Origin: Halictus rubicundus
Lineage: Eukaryota; Arthropoda; Insecta; Hymenoptera; Halictidae
Assembly (NCBI RefSeq): GCF_050948215.1
Contig: NW_027488622.1
Span: forward strand, 752,501-816,500
Length of the DNA stretch: 64,000 bases
Direction: 5' to 3'
Shown here: positions 23,427 to 34,680 of the stretch, one piece after another
How the letters are laid out: each line of letters starts with the position of its first letter
How positions within the stretch are numbered: the stretch's first letter is position 1
Position numbers and translations under genes: made by a program
Notes under the pieces: generated by a model
Databases searched by the model: none
What the model was told of the DNA's origin: nothing
Seen by the model: only the letters and a program-made list of their open reading frames with translations

Positions 23427-25112
23427 TGTGACGTGGCACATTTGTCCACGTCCCGCCGATCAAGGTTCGAAAGACCGGGCCACCCTTTGGCAGCACCGCG
23501 GCAACAACGGCTGCCGTGATCGATCTCCCTGGGAGCACCCGAGATCCCAGATCGAGAAATTGACGCGGTTTAAACGCCGCGCCACTTGGCGCGACGAGAA
23601 GTTGCAGGACCGTGGCCGGGTCCCTGGGGGGCCCGGATACTTTTCCCTTCTCCCAGGAGCGCGGAAAATCCGGAAAGGAACGCTGAGGGGCCGGCTACTA
23701 AGGACGCCCGCAAGGATACATCGAGGACGACACCGAGCCCGGGTTTGCCAACCCGGAGTCGCCGCCGAGGAATTACGGATCAGAGAAGGCCTTCGTCTCG
23801 ACCTCGTCGTTGCCTCGCCCCGAAAAATTGAACGGATCCGTGAAGGGATAGGCCCGATGTCTTCCTCAGCGGGAGTTAGCAATCGACGCGTGTCATCGGA
23901 AGAGCGTTAGCCAATAAGTTCGTTGCCGGAGGCCCCGGACCGCTGGGTGCGGCCCTGCCGCGTGCGAGCGAGTAATAGGTCCGAGCGTCGAGCGGGAGCG
24001 GGAGAAATGAGGAAAGTGGGGGACGCCTCGCTTCCGCGTTTGCGAGGCTTCGCGAAATGGGGCACTGTGCCGCCAGATCTAGTCGGGTTTAGACGTTTCA
24101 CAATGGCTTAAGAGAGTCAGTTTTTGTACAACCTGTTGCTGCCGGAAGGACGTGGTAACGCTGCAGACCACCGAGCGAGCGACACAGCTTAAAAACCACG
24201 CTGCCGAGTGGTAAGTGCCGACTAGGCTTTTCGTGTATTTATTATTTTCGCGTTGGCTCGGTAAGCGTTTTGCGAATCGGCCGGACTTCCCGTCGAAATA
24301 AAGACGGAATGTCGCTCGCCGGGAATCGCGGTTCGAGGGAATTCGCGAAGGGGGTGAGACCGTCGGTCGGTCATCGGGCGAGGGATTCGTTCCGATATCG
24401 ATTTTTGGCGATATTTGCGAATCTGGGGGTGTCCCACGGTGGGACGACGCGACGTAGGCCGTACCGCCGTTTCCGGCTGTTTCCGACGGTCACAGTCTTT
24501 AGAATTTGCTGCCGCGTATTCTATCGGAATCCGGTCGCTTCTCGACCGGCTAATTGCCACTCGTAGCTGCCGTACATCGCGCCCATGATCGGGTTCGACG
24601 TGTAGGAAAGTAGAATCGGGAGAAATAAGCGCGAGCGACCGTCCAACTGTCGAACCATTGTACAATACCGCGCGGGCTTCGTTTCCACCGCTGCCGGGTT
24701 GTCCCGGCAGCCTTCTGTAATCGGCAAGATTAATAAATGTAAAGTCGAAGCCCATTCTCGTCTATCTTTCTTTCGTGAGAAACCTTTCCGCCGCGGGAAA
24801 CGTCCCGCATTCCCTCCGCGTAGTACCCTGGCCCGGACTGTCGCTATTCAGGCCCTCGCGCGGTTCTCGCAGGTTCGGCAGAATAATTAGCGTCTCGCGT
24901 TATATTCGAAATTGTTCGTGTGACACTTGCGAGTGTCTGGCGCCCGTTTCGAGTCCCGAACCCGGTACAGTCTTCCGTCGGGGAAAAAGTCGAACCTACG
25001 AGATACCGTTTGTCACCGGGCGAAACACGTTCCGCGCGGCCGAACGTGCCTAACCCGTCGTGGCCCCGGTTTTCTTCCATCGGACGGGTCGGAAAACCTG
25101 GGCCCCGTGACA
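23427..25112. repeat. GC-rich solo LTR candidate
   Basis: A 1686-bp GC-rich island starting TGTGACGTGG and ending CCCGTGACA, abruptly set in AT-rich DNA and flanked by AATT on both sides (23423-23426 and 25113-25116), a 4-bp target duplication of Gypsy type. Open frames on both strands reflect GC composition; none shows a domain. Size and composition resemble the long LTRs elsewhere in the window, but the sequence differs from them by eye. Confidence 0.5.
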
Positions 25113-25389
25113 AATTATAATGAATGATTGTAAAAAATACTTTTTGACACGCCTGTGATGCGTTTTTGCCTTCTCGGTAATTTTGGTGTGCATTGAATAC
25201 AAAAAGATAAATATAAAATACATATGCAAAAAGTAAAAAATGGTGTAGAAGATTATAATTCAACGAAATTATAATTCAAATGGAAAAATTACCAATTTTC
25301 ATCCTAATATCCATTTTTGCGAAAGAAATGTATTCATATCGTGATATACACGAACATTGAATTTCAAAAAGTAAATCTTGAACAGTAAA

Positions 25390-26465
25390 TTCCGCACTGT
25401 GACTAAGGCGAACAAATGGCAAAATTTTGGACAAAAATCCAAATGTGTTTACGAATGTATATGTATTGTGAATTAGTCACAAAAAATTAAATTTAACAAT
25501 AAAATTAAAAAATTAAAAAAAATTCACAATATTTATGCATAAAAATAATTGTTATATGCAGTTTTTATATGCTCCTAATATGCAGTTTTGCGAAGGGAAT
25601 TTTTCGTACATCCTGATATAAACGTCTAGTGAGATGTGCTCCACTTGTCTGCACTGTGCGCTGCGGCGCACAGTGGGCAATTTGAACAAAATCGGATTCA
25701 AAATCAAGGAACTTTCGATAGGAATGAGGTAGAGCGATGAAATTTTTTTAAAATGAAAGCTGCAACTTTGTAGAATATGGGGAAAAATAGGGAGATTATT
25801 ACCATCCAATCATTTCAACGAAAAAATGACTTCATTAGTTTTTGTCACAAAAATCTATTTTTTGCAAAATCCTGAGATCGTAGACAAATTTTGAGACCAA
25901 ATTTGAAATCAGCGTGAAAAAATCTATGGGAAATGATGTATAGCATGTTAAAAAAAATTTTTTTCCGCGCGTGGTATTGGAAAAACTAAAATTTTCTTGA
26001 ATTTGTGCGCGTTTAACGAATGTTCTCGATGTTAAAAAACGTTCATACCACAATCTCTCTATTTTTCCAATATTCTACAAAGTTGCAGCTTTCATTTAAA
26101 AAAAATTTCATCGCTCTACCTCATTCCTATCGAAAGTTCCTTGATATTGAATCCGATTTTGAACAAATTGCCCACTGTGCGCCGCACGGGAACACTGTAG
26201 ATGTATCTCACTACATGTTTACTTGACGATGTACGAAAACTTCCTTTGGCAGAACTGCATATTAGCAGCAAATTCATATTATTATTCATTTAAAAATCAT
26301 GTAACAATTATTTTTATGCATAAAAATTGTGAATTTGTTTTGTTATAATTATTAACTACATTGGTAAATATAATTGTCTGTAAGAAATTTCCTCTATATA
26401 TACTAACCAAATTACGAGAAGTCCCCAAAAACAGACCGTTTGTCCGCACTGTGCGCCGGCGGGTA
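25390..26465. mobile_element. Fold-back MITE split by another MITE
   Basis: About 25390-25660 and 26185-26465 are inverted copies; shared landmarks are TTATGCATAAAAATAATTGT, CTAATATGCAGTT and GTGAGATGTGCT-like sequence. The outer ends carry CACTGTGCG/CACAGTGCGGACAAA motifs, as in the outer repeat of 401-10396. The centre has been split by the element at 25664-26184. No coding capacity. Confidence 0.6.
25664..26184. mobile_element. 521-bp MITE with long terminal inverted repeats
   Basis: Starts CGGCGCACAGTGGGCAATTT and ends with the exact reverse complement. The arms extend about 150 bp (CATTCCTATCGAAAGTTCCT on the right mirrors the left). It has no open frame of interest. It inserted near the centre of an older fold-back that has a related CACAGTG motif. 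Confidence 0.75.
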
Positions 26466-26668
26466 TTATGAATCAAATTTTAGAAAGAAATATATAGCTG
26501 GCTTTAGTTAGCTGCCCTAGCTAACTTGACCATCCTCGCTTAGTGTTAGTCATAGAAAAAAACGTTATAGGGTGTTACGGCGTCGACCGTCGATCGGAGA
26601 TGCCGGCTGCCGGGACCACTCAGAGTTGAGTGCGCAAAGGAATCCACGGGAATGGGTCAGTGAGGTTG

Positions 26669-26721
<53 letters not shown>

Positions 26722-27863
26722 AAGAGATTAAGTTTGAATGCACTTTATTCACTCACGCTTGTCGCGGCCACGTGGCGGGCCGAACTCGAGAGCACGAGAG
26801 CGTGCGAGAGAGTCGCGAGGTGCGCGCGGACGAGAGAGAGAGACCGGCGAGAGCGAATCGCGAGCCGGCGGGGCGCACGGAGATCTTGCACGCGCGACTT
26901 GCTGCCGTCGGACAGCGAAGCGGAAATCTTGAGCGGCACGAAACGCGTGCCGCCGCGAGACGGAAATCTTCGACGCGAACGGCGGAAATCTTCCCGCGAG
27001 GCAGACTGTACGTAACGCGGCGCGGACGAGCGCAAGAAAACTGCGAACGAGGAGCGCGAGATCGCGAGAGTCTCCGAGCGAGAGATACTAGAATCTCGAC
27101 TGAGCGAGACACGGGCGAACTTGAAGCGCGAGATCGCGAGAGTCTCAGAGCGAGAGGTATAAGAATCTCACCTGAGCGAAACACGTGCGAACGAAGAGCA
27201 GAAATGCGAGCGTATAGAGCGTACAGTGCGCGGCGAGCGAAAAGAGCGAAAAAGGGGACGAGAAGGCACGCGCAGGTGCCTTAAATAACAAGGACCGTCG
27301 AAATTGGAGCACCGTAATTGGTGCTCGCGAATCGGACGGTCTTTGTTTGTCGTGTTTTGTAGGATTCACGCAGGGAAATTCGGCCAATGAGACGGGAGAC
27401 TGTTGCTACGCGGGGCCGAGCAACGGAGACACGCGCTCTTGCCGCGTGTTGACATGTGCGACAAAAGAAACGTGTAAAACAGCGGTCACCGGCGAGACAA
27501 TAGAAAACGAATTTCACCGCGTGAATCCTGAACATTGGGCAATATTAACCTAACCGAAGGGGCAATATAATGATTCGGAAAAAACTTTTTTCAAGGTCAT
27601 TTTTTTCTAGATATCAAGGTCATTAATGTTTTCTAAAAGGAACTGTATATTTTTTTTTATGGCGATGTAATAGTTGGGGCGAAGACCTCTTCAATGACAT
27701 ATTATACAATGACCTTCGTATGACTTTGGGTACGAAAAATCCAAAAAGCATTACAGGTATTATCAGCGATAATGCCCCCCCCCCCCTTACGTCGCGGCGG
27801 CGAACGCGAGACAGTGAGCCGGTGCTGTCTTTTACTTCGGCAGGTCGGTGTCTTACTTACTCA
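26466..27863. other. GC-rich region with (GA)n, no clear gene
   Basis: A pure GA microsatellite occupies 26673-26718. From 26573 to about 27560 the DNA is GC-rich with Arg/Glu-rich frames caused by composition (GCGAGAGA and CGCGAGA motifs). It starts TGTTACGGCG and might be an LTR, but I cannot define the other end. From 27560 to 27790 there are AAGGTCAT repeats and a C run at 27775-27786. Confidence 0.4.
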
Positions 27864-28067
27864 ACTTAACCTACGCGGGACTGTACACTTAATACTAACT
27901 TAACCTACGCGGGTCTATACACTTATCATTAACTTAAACTACGCAGGTCGGTACACTTATCACTAACTTAAACTACGCAGGTCTGTACACTTATCACTAA
28001 CTTAAACTACGCAGGTCTGTACACTTATCACTAACTTAAACTACGTAGGTCTGTACACTTATCACTA
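27864..28067. repeat. 34-bp tandem repeat, six copies
   Basis: Six adjacent units of exactly 34 bp starting ACTTAAMCTACG and ending CTTATCACTA; the two copies at the left differ most, so homogenisation is stronger toward the right. It lies beyond the 3' end of the minus-strand Gypsy element and may belong to its 3' untranslated region. Confidence 0.9.
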
Positions 28068-28138
28068 ACGTCTGGCGTCCGTTCACCCCCGCCGGGGTGA
28101 AGTCGCGGGTGCCCCGTGGGGCCACGTCCTCGCGCACC

Positions 28139-29238
28139 TCACTCGTCACTCTCGCGCTTGTGTCCCTGCTGGAGGTGTGGGCGTCCTGGGACCGGTTCGT
28201 CGGGTGTCCTCGGGGCGGTCGCGCGGCGGAAACACCGCAGAAGATGTCCGTCGCTCCCGAACACTAGGCGCCAACGCTCGTACCCTGGCGGCACCAGGAT
28301 GTAGGCGCGCCGTTTTGCTACCAGTCGCAGTGGCACCTCCGCTTGCCGGCCCGTCGGCAGCATGAACCACACGCTGGGGTAGGTCGGGGGCGGTCCATGG
28401 AAGCGGATGGGGTTCCACCGCTGGTTGCTGCGCTCGGCGTCGCTGATGAGGCGCCCTCCGTTGGGGGGAATCTCCCCTCCGTCTGCCCTCGGCGGCCTCG
28501 GCTGGCGGCGCCGTGTGGTCGGTCCCGGCGTCGGCGTCGGGATCGGCCGGCTCCGGACCGGTTCGGCTGTGGCGGGCGTCGTGGTCGGCGGGACGTCCTC
28601 CGTCTGCGTCCTTGTCATTCGGGTGGCGGGGGTTGGGGCGGCTGCCGTCTGGACCGCTGCTGTCGGTTGACCACTCGGGGCCGGTACCGGGCGCAGGGTC
28701 GGCTTCGGCGGTGGCGGCTCGGTCACTGCCCAGACCGGTGCGGTGGTGGCGGGCTGCGGCCTGGAGGTGGCCGACTCTACGAGCCTTCCTAGGGCCTCCG
28801 GCGGGAGCGGATCCGACCAATGGGTCAGTTTGGGATGTTGTCCCGGCGCTCGGCGCGACCCGCGCGGCACCTCCTCCTCGTCCGGCGGCGGGTCCTCTGG
28901 TTGACCTCCGGCGGCGACAGCGGTGTCGGGGTCCACCAGCCCGGGGAGCGTGGCGGCGTGGTCGGTCGTGGCGGGGGGCCCTGGCCCAGCCAGAACGCCT
29001 CGGGGACCGGCTCGTCCGATGCTGACGACAGCGTCGTCAGCGAGTACCAGTTGCCGAGCCTGGGGCCGCTTCGCTTTGCCGGCTCTCCGGCTGTCGGGCT
29101 GTCCGGCTGGGCTGTTGGGTCGCTGCGGCGGCAGCTCCCGTCCGGCACGATGTCTGGCGTCGACGTTCCGGGGCGCGGCTCGGACTCGTCGAAGAGGGCC
29201 GCAAGGCCCCAGCTGGTGTCCATTGCGGCCGGCAATGG
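28139..29238 (-). pseudogene. Third ORF of the Gypsy element, proline-rich, unknown
   Basis: Lies after the integrase where an env-like gene would be. The N-terminal part (MDTSWGLAALFDESEPRPGT, from 29223) is in one frame and the rest in another, so a frameshift near 28950-29000 is likely. The middle is Pro/Thr/Ala-rich and low in complexity; the C-terminus is ordered and contains WNPIRFHGPPPTYPSVWFML and VPPGYERWRLVFGSDGHLL. No signal peptide, transmembrane segment or furin-type site is visible, so I do not call it an envelope protein. It could be a structural accessory or a captured host sequence. Confidence 0.45.
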
Positions 29239-29283
29239 GTCCCTGGGTTTCTCCCGCCCTGTCGCAAAAGTGAACGGGGGAAA

Positions 29284-30445
29284 TTAGTTTCCGGGGACGG
29301 CCTCTTCGCCTGGGAGCGGGGGCGGTAGGGGGACCGGGAGCGGGCGGCTGGTGGCTTCCCGCGGGGGAGGGTCGGCGCTCGCGCTCGGTGGGGGGTGGTC
29401 TGGGTCGTCGGCGGGGCCGGCGGCGGGTTTGAGATCCCGGACGTGGATGTGGCGAAGCCACCGTCTGGTCCGGTCGCGAAGGTCCACGATGACCGGCGAC
29501 ACGACGCGCCCGACGGTGTACGGGCCGCTAAACTTCGGCGCGAGTTTGGCGGCGACGCCTTCTTCTTTGCTTGATAGCGTGTGCTCCCTCTTCCAGACGG
29601 TGTCCCCCAGGGCAGGCCTCCAATCTCGACGGCGCAGGTTGTAATACTTGGCCTGCCGGTCGAACGCTCGTGCCAGGTGTACGCGGGCCAGTTCCTGGGC
29701 CTGCCGGAGGTTCTTCCACCGTTGCTGCGGTGGTGCGGCGGCTTCTCCGGGGGTTGACGGTCCCGGTGGCCGGAGTTCTCGTCCCTGGTTGAGGTACGCC
29801 GGGCTGTACCCGGTGGCTTCGTGCCACGCAGTGTTGACGGCGAATCTGGCTTCGTCCAGTTTCTCGTCCCAGCGGTTATGTCGGCTGCCGGTGTCGGATG
29901 TCGGTTGTTGGCTCGTTCTACCGGATTACACTGGGGCGCGTACGGCGGGGTCCGGCGGTGCTCGACCCCGGCGGCCTTCAGCAGAGTGGTCACGGGCTCC
30001 CCGATGAACTGGCGGCCGTTATCTGAAATTAGAATCTGCGGAGCTCCGAGTCGCAGGATTACCTCCCTCTGGATCGCAGCTGCGACGGCGGTACTGGTGG
30101 CTTTCCGGAGCGGGGTGAGCTCGACCCACTTCGTGAAACGGTCCATGGCCACCAGTAACCAACGGTGACCCTGCCGGGATCGCGGCAGCGGTCCGATCAG
30201 GTCGACGGAGACGGTGTGCCATGGTTCGGTCCCCGGGTTGGCGTGCAGCTGTCCTGGTAACGGGTGCGGCGAGACCTTGTACTGCAGGCAGTTCTTGCAG
30301 CTCCGGACGTATCGGGCGGCATCTCGGAACATCCCCGGCCAGTAGAATCGTTGCGCCAGGCGCACGATTGTTTTGGCGACTCCCAGGTGACCGGCCGTGG
30401 GGTCGTCGTGGTACTTGGCCAGTGGTTCTTCTTTACCACGACGAC
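29284..30445 (-). pseudogene. Gypsy integrase, frameshifted
   Basis: The zinc-binding domain is clear (YHDDPTAGHLG, CKNCLQYK), followed by the catalytic core with D (SVDLIGPLPRS), D (LISDNGRQF) and the E region (CNPVERANN). Just after it the frame is lost; the C-terminal part reappears in another frame with VSPVIVDLRDRTRRWLRHIH and ends at a stop at 29284. The enzyme would join cDNA to host DNA. The downstream frames suggest at least one indel around 29800-29900, so this copy is not functional. Confidence 0.75.
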
Positions 30446-31140
30446 GGGCGAGCTCCACGGGCTGCTGGACGGCTCGACGACTCCGTCGTTCAGCATCTGC
30501 GCGACCTCCTCGTTAATTATGGTCTGCATGGCCGGATTCCTGGGGCGGTACCGCTGTTTGACCGGCGTCTCGTCGACGAGGTTTATCCGGTGACGTATGA
30601 GCGTCGTGCGGCCCGTCACGGCGTTGAATCGCTCCAGCTCGGTTTCGAGGAACCGGTCGAACGCTTCTCGCTCGTCTTCCGGCAACGGTCGTAGTCCGAG
30701 TTGGAGGCACGGCTCGGGGTGGTACTCCTCGGGCCGGGCGGCGATTTCGACAGGCGGTTTGATTTCCAGACGCAGGGCGGCGAGGGCGTATATACCCAGG
30801 AGTACCGCCGTGCCCATCCTCGGCAACACGGTGAATTCGGCCGTTTCCTCCCGTTGCCCGGCTCGGAACGGCAGGTGGATGCGTCCCGTCGGACGCATGT
30901 CGGTTCCGTCGGCCAGATTCACGAGGCCGGTGCTCGTCGAGGGGAGCCTCCCTTGCTCTTGTGCCCACGCAAGCACTTCCTCGTTGACGCAGGAGAGTTG
31001 CGAGCCAGTGTCGAGGAGGGCGTCGAATTTCCGACCGAGGATTCGGACCGATAACACGGGACGCGGCGTGTACCGGATTTTCTCTGACAGGTTGTTTAGC
31101 GGGCCCGGCGTTCGTTCCTCGGTGACGGGGCCCGTGCTCC
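30427..31140 (-). pseudogene. Gypsy protease and RT N-terminal remnant
   Basis: The protease motif ALLDTGSQLSCVNE is followed by a conventional linker and the RT finger start (MLNDGVVEPSSSPWSSPVVV). At about 30430 the RT ends and integrase begins in another frame: the palm with its YxDD and the whole RNase H are gone. A short run (AAGAAGAACCACTGGCC) at the joint may mark the deletion. The frame overlaps the end of gag, as usual in Gypsy elements with a frameshift between gag and pol. Confidence 0.72.
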
Positions 31141-32046
31141 GTTTCCCGGCGGGTGACACTCCCGTGTCAAGACTCCGTCGCGGCCGCAGCGCGAGCAAAA
31201 TCTCCGGTACACGTTCCGGCACTCGAAACGGGTATGCCCACGCTGTTTGCATCGCCAGCAGTGCGTGTCGGCATCGTATGCTTCCGTCGGCGGAGCGCGG
31301 TTCGCGGTTGTCGTGATCGGTTCGGCGGCGTAGGTCTGGGTTCGGCGCGGTCGTCCCTCCTGCTCCTCGATGCGCTCCAGTTCCTGGACTCTCTCGCGGA
31401 GCGTCTTCACGTCGGGTACGGATCCCCGGGGGAGAAGGTACCGGAACTTCGTCCTCATGTTTTCGTGGAGCAGCTCGAGTCTTTCGGACATCGGGAGCTG
31501 CGCTCGTTTCATGAGCGTGGTAATATCTGTCACGAACTCCGCGAATTTCTCGTCGTTCCGTTGCCATCGCTTCCGGGCGGCGCGTTCGTGCTGGTACCGG
31601 GTCTGCGGTGACGTATGGGCTCTGAGGAAGGCCCGCTTGAACTCGTCCCAGGTGGCGATCTCCTCCCGCTCATTGCGGTACCACGCCTGTGCTCTTCCGC
31701 GTAGCATCTCGGGTGCGGCTCGGAGCACGTCCTCGTCCGGAATCGCATATGCCACCTGGATCTCCTCCACGCGTTCCAGGAACGCGTGCGGGTCTTTCCC
31801 GTCGGTGGTACATCCGGTTTTCCGGATCCGGTCGACGTTACGGAGCGGATCCGGTCTCTCGGCCGTCGCGGCGGCGGACAACATTTTCCTCGTCTGTACG
31901 CCGGGTTCCGTTATCGTGTACAGGTCGTTTGTCAAGCGTTTAATATACTCGGCCCATCGTCGGCCCCGCTGGTCCGGTGTCCCGGGGGATGATGATGCGT
32001 CGGCGGTCCTGCTGGTGCGGCTCTTCGTGGGTGTCCCTCGGGGCAT
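31096..32046 (-). CDS. Gypsy gag with zinc knuckles, 316 residues
   Basis: Starts at ATG 32046, about 270 bp after the primer-binding site. The gag core is at about 70-210 (RGRAQAWYRNEREEIATWDE and FKRAFLRAH region). Two zinc-knuckle-like motifs follow: CWRCKQRGHTRFEC and a second CSRCGRDGVLTREC. It is complete, in contrast to the damaged pol, and would assemble the particle and bind genomic RNA. Confidence 0.82.
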   Translation of the reverse strand: MPRGTPTKSRTSRTADASSSPGTPDQRGRRWAEYIKRLTNDLYTITEPGVQTRKMLSAAATAERPDPLRNVDRIRKTGCTTDGKDPHAFLERVEEIQVAYAIPDEDVLRAAPEMLRGRAQAWYRNEREEIATWDEFKRAFLRAHTSPQTRYQHERAARKRWQRNDEKFAEFVTDITTLMKRAQLPMSERLELLHENMRTKFRYLLPRGSVPDVKTLRERVQELERIEEQEGRPRRTQTYAAEPITTTANRAPPTEAYDADTHCWRCKQRGHTRFECRNVYRRFCSRCGRDGVLTRECHPPGNGARAPSPRNERRAR

Positions 32047-32318
32047 CCACTCGGATTTCTTCGGTGCGGCGATTCAAACGTTCGCGCCCGTCCGCCGTTC
32101 GGTCAGCGGTCCTGCTTCGTCGCGGTGGCGGCAGGCAGCGCGCGTGTACCGGCACTGTTGCGGCGGAACGGCACTGGGCGGCGTGCGTGTACCGGCACTG
32201 TTGCGGCGGAATGGCACTAGGTGGCGCACGCGCGTCTCACTTCACTTTACTCCGCGGTACCATTAACCTCGAAAATTCCTCGTGGGTGTAATCCTGCCGG
32301 TCCCACGTGGTTAAACAA

Positions 32319-32336
32319 GTCCCTGTTCGGGCGCCA
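32319..32336 (-). other. Gypsy primer-binding site (tRNA-Lys)
   Basis: On the minus strand TGGCGCCCGAACAGGGAC, the standard complement of a lysine tRNA 3' end, directly adjacent to the LTR end. It fixes both the orientation and the LTR border. Confidence 0.9.
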
Positions 32337-33288
32337 TGTAACGAGTCCGTTTCCCGGCGGATCTCGTTCAACGGTTCCTCGCGGCCGGATTTGGCTCGCC
32401 GTGCCAAGGTTCGCGGCGGAATAACGCGACGGTTACGGCGGGATACGGGCGGTCGGGGGCGGGAGATTAACGGCACGAGTTTCTCAAGTGTTCGTCACGT
32501 TCCCGGCGTTCGCGTCTCGGTTTTCGGCGGTCGCGATTCAGGTCCCGCGCGCGGGTCGTATCACGGCGGGGTCATGGCTGTACGCAGCGGCGTATCCGGA
32601 CCAGGGGCAACCTCGGTGGACGGAGAGCCCGTGTCCCAGGACGACCGGCGTTCCGCCGGTCGCGGGTGGTTCGCTCTCCGAGGGTGTAGGGCGGAGGCGG
32701 AGATGTCGGGGTTGACGGAAAAGAAGGTTACTTACCCTGGTTCCGGTCCTCGATCGCTCGGCGTTCGGGTCGGCACTTCAGGTATTCCTGTACGCAGCGG
32801 CGTGTTCGGGGTTCGCGGGTCGCGAGGACACTTCGGCACAACTCGGTGATTATAATTCCGCGGGCAAAATATACTCTCGCGGCTCGGATTAACGTTCGGC
32901 TTCTCGGCGTCGCGGAGAACGGTTCCGTTCGCGATCGGGCGGTCGGTATCGGCGGCTAGCGATCTCTTCGGAATACACGGTCTGTTCGCGATCGTGGCGG
33001 AAAGCCAAAGAGGCCGTTTTTCGGCTCGTCTCTCTCGTCTTGCTTGGCGAGGGGGTGCGGGGCGGTACGGTTCGCGGCCGGCTTTTCCGGTGGCGTCACG
33101 CATCCGGCGCGACGGTATCGCATCATGGCGGGTTCCGGTTCCCGCCAAGATCGGTTCGGTGGTGCGGGGGGTCGCGGGGGCGCTCGCGGGTACCGACGGA
33201 TCTCGGTATCCGTCGGTCGTGTTCGGGGCGGTTCGAGTTCGGGGCGCGTATGGCTAGGAACAGGCCTGGCGCGGCCAGGTCTGTTACA
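32337..33288 (-). repeat. Gypsy 5' LTR
   Basis: 952 bp from TGTAACGAGT to CTGTTACA on the plus strand (TGTAACAG..GTTACA on the element strand). Very GC-rich. The left border is set by the primer-binding site, the right border by the TG/CA end and the drop to AT-rich DNA. No partner LTR was found. Confidence 0.78.
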
Positions 33289-34140
33289 ACACTAAGCGAG
33301 ATATTCAAGGTGGTCAAGTTAGCTGTGACACCCTGCATATGTATATAATTGGGAGACCATATTACCACGTTACCAAGTTACCATATCTTTCCCTCTATTA
33401 CATTCGACATATATCATACATACGTAAATAAATATTACTAACAGCAAATTCATAGTATAAAACGTAACTTGCCTTTCTCGCCACTTTTTATTTTTAGATG
33501 TGCGGGTCCCAAATGGTGTATAATGGTTTTTTCTTTTACGCCCCACGTTGCTTTGCGCTTCATCATCTTGTATTCTTCCTTCCATGATTGTAACACCTAC
33601 ACAATGACACTTTACACTATATTCACATTTACACTTTACACTATCTTCACACAATTACACTTTACACTATATTCACATTTACACTTTACACTATATTTAC
33701 GAAATTACACTTTACACTTTACAAAATTATTAACAAACCGCGTTGTAATAACGAATCGCTTCGTACTTTCGTACTGTAAAGCGCGCGACGATGAACTGGT
33801 CAACCAATTCTGTCAGACATCGGTTACAAATCGGTGAGAGAGCAAAAGAGAGTGCAAACATATGATTGAAGTATTTCTCTCTCTTTTTCTCTCACTCGCT
33901 CTCACCCCCGCTATCTCTCTTTTTCTCTCTCGCTCTCACTCCCGCTTTCTCTCTCTTTCTTTCTCACCCCCGCTTCCTCTCCCTTTCTCTCTCACTCTCA
34001 CCACCGCTCTGTCACTCTCACCCCCCACTCAAAGACAAATGAATGCAACAGGTGCCCTGGGCCTTGCCGATAGGACCTGGCAAGGGTGCGATCGTTAGAA
34101 AGAAAGTTGTCGTCCAGCTGGAAACATCGTAAGTACCCTT
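33289..34140. other. Simple-sequence region and a possible small exon
   Basis: 33600-33722 has tandem ACACTTTACACTAT units. 33875-34030 is a polypyrimidine tract of TCTCTCT with CACTCTCACCCCCGC interruptions. At 34133 GTAAGT looks like a splice donor; before it ATG 34038 opens a 19-codon frame ending at a TAG, so any exon here is more likely 5' untranslated. Nothing else is recognisable. Confidence 0.4.
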
Positions 34141-34216
34141 CACTCTTGCTACGCCTGTCTCTTGCAGGAAATCTCTTTTTCTTTTTTTCGTGTCACTAAT
34201 TTTAACGCGGCTTTTC

Positions 34217-34680
34217 TATGAAATCAAATATTTTGATCGAAAGCATCTTCATATTTTAAATTGGGTTTTGTACACTTTGCTTTGGTTTAATACAAGTTTC
34301 CTATTTATTTGCAAATCTGTTTTCACGCGGTATGTATATTCTGCGTACATGGTTCCTTTTTTTTACACAAGTTTTGTATTTTTATTCCATTCTGTTTCCT
34401 TATTTTGCACGGTCTTTTTATACGGTACGTATCCACCGTGTAAAATGACACCGACGTGTATCTGATTTTGTAACCTTCACTGAGCATACAGTGAAGAGCA
34501 AAACTAGAAGTAGAATAAAAATAAAGATATTTGTGCAGAAACAGGAACAATGCACGCAGAATAAACTGTGTACAAACAGATTTACAGAAAAGTAGGAAAG
34601 TTGTGTCAAACCAAGGCAAACTCTACAAAAACCAATTTAAAATATAAAAATTCATTCAATCAAAATATTTCATTTAGCAA
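34217..34680. repeat. Imperfect fold-back, about 180-bp arms
   Basis: 34217-34400 (ATCAAATATTTTGAT, GGTTTTGTACACTTTGCTTT) is mirrored at 34490-34680 (GCAAACTCTACAAAAACC, ATCAAAATATTTCATTT). The arms are diverged. Both strands give Phe/Leu-rich mirror frames that are not genes. Confidence 0.55.

Larger units (their letters stand above)
28068..33288 (-). mobile_element. Ty3/Gypsy element, minus strand, internally deleted, one LTR found
   Basis: Read on the minus strand: 5' LTR (33288-32337), lysine primer-binding site, gag, protease, a short RT start, integrase, then a third ORF. Most of RT and all of RNase H are missing, the RT finger region running straight into the integrase zinc-binding domain at about 30430. 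I found no matching 3' LTR upstream of 28068, so the end is truncated or diverged. A 45-bp duplication (TGTACCGGCACTGTTGCGGC at about 32143 and 32189) lies in the leader. The element is highly GC-rich, unlike the Copia and BEL elements. Confidence 0.82.

Noticed and set aside
26572..27284. Arg/Glu-rich frames up to 170 codons
   Set aside because: They come from (GA)n and GCGAGAGA-type composition on a GC-rich stretch, overlap each other in several frames and show no domain.
27864..28067. CRISPR-like array (34-bp units)
   Set aside because: Units are adjacent without spacers and the context is eukaryotic retroelement DNA; it is a plain tandem repeat.
28139..29238. Envelope gene of an errantivirus-like Gypsy
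   Set aside because: No signal peptide, no transmembrane anchor and no cleavage site are visible in the third ORF.
28513..29287. Large plus-strand frames opposite the Gypsy third ORF and integrase
   Set aside because: High GC content opens the antisense frames; the recognisable integrase and protease motifs are all on the minus strand.
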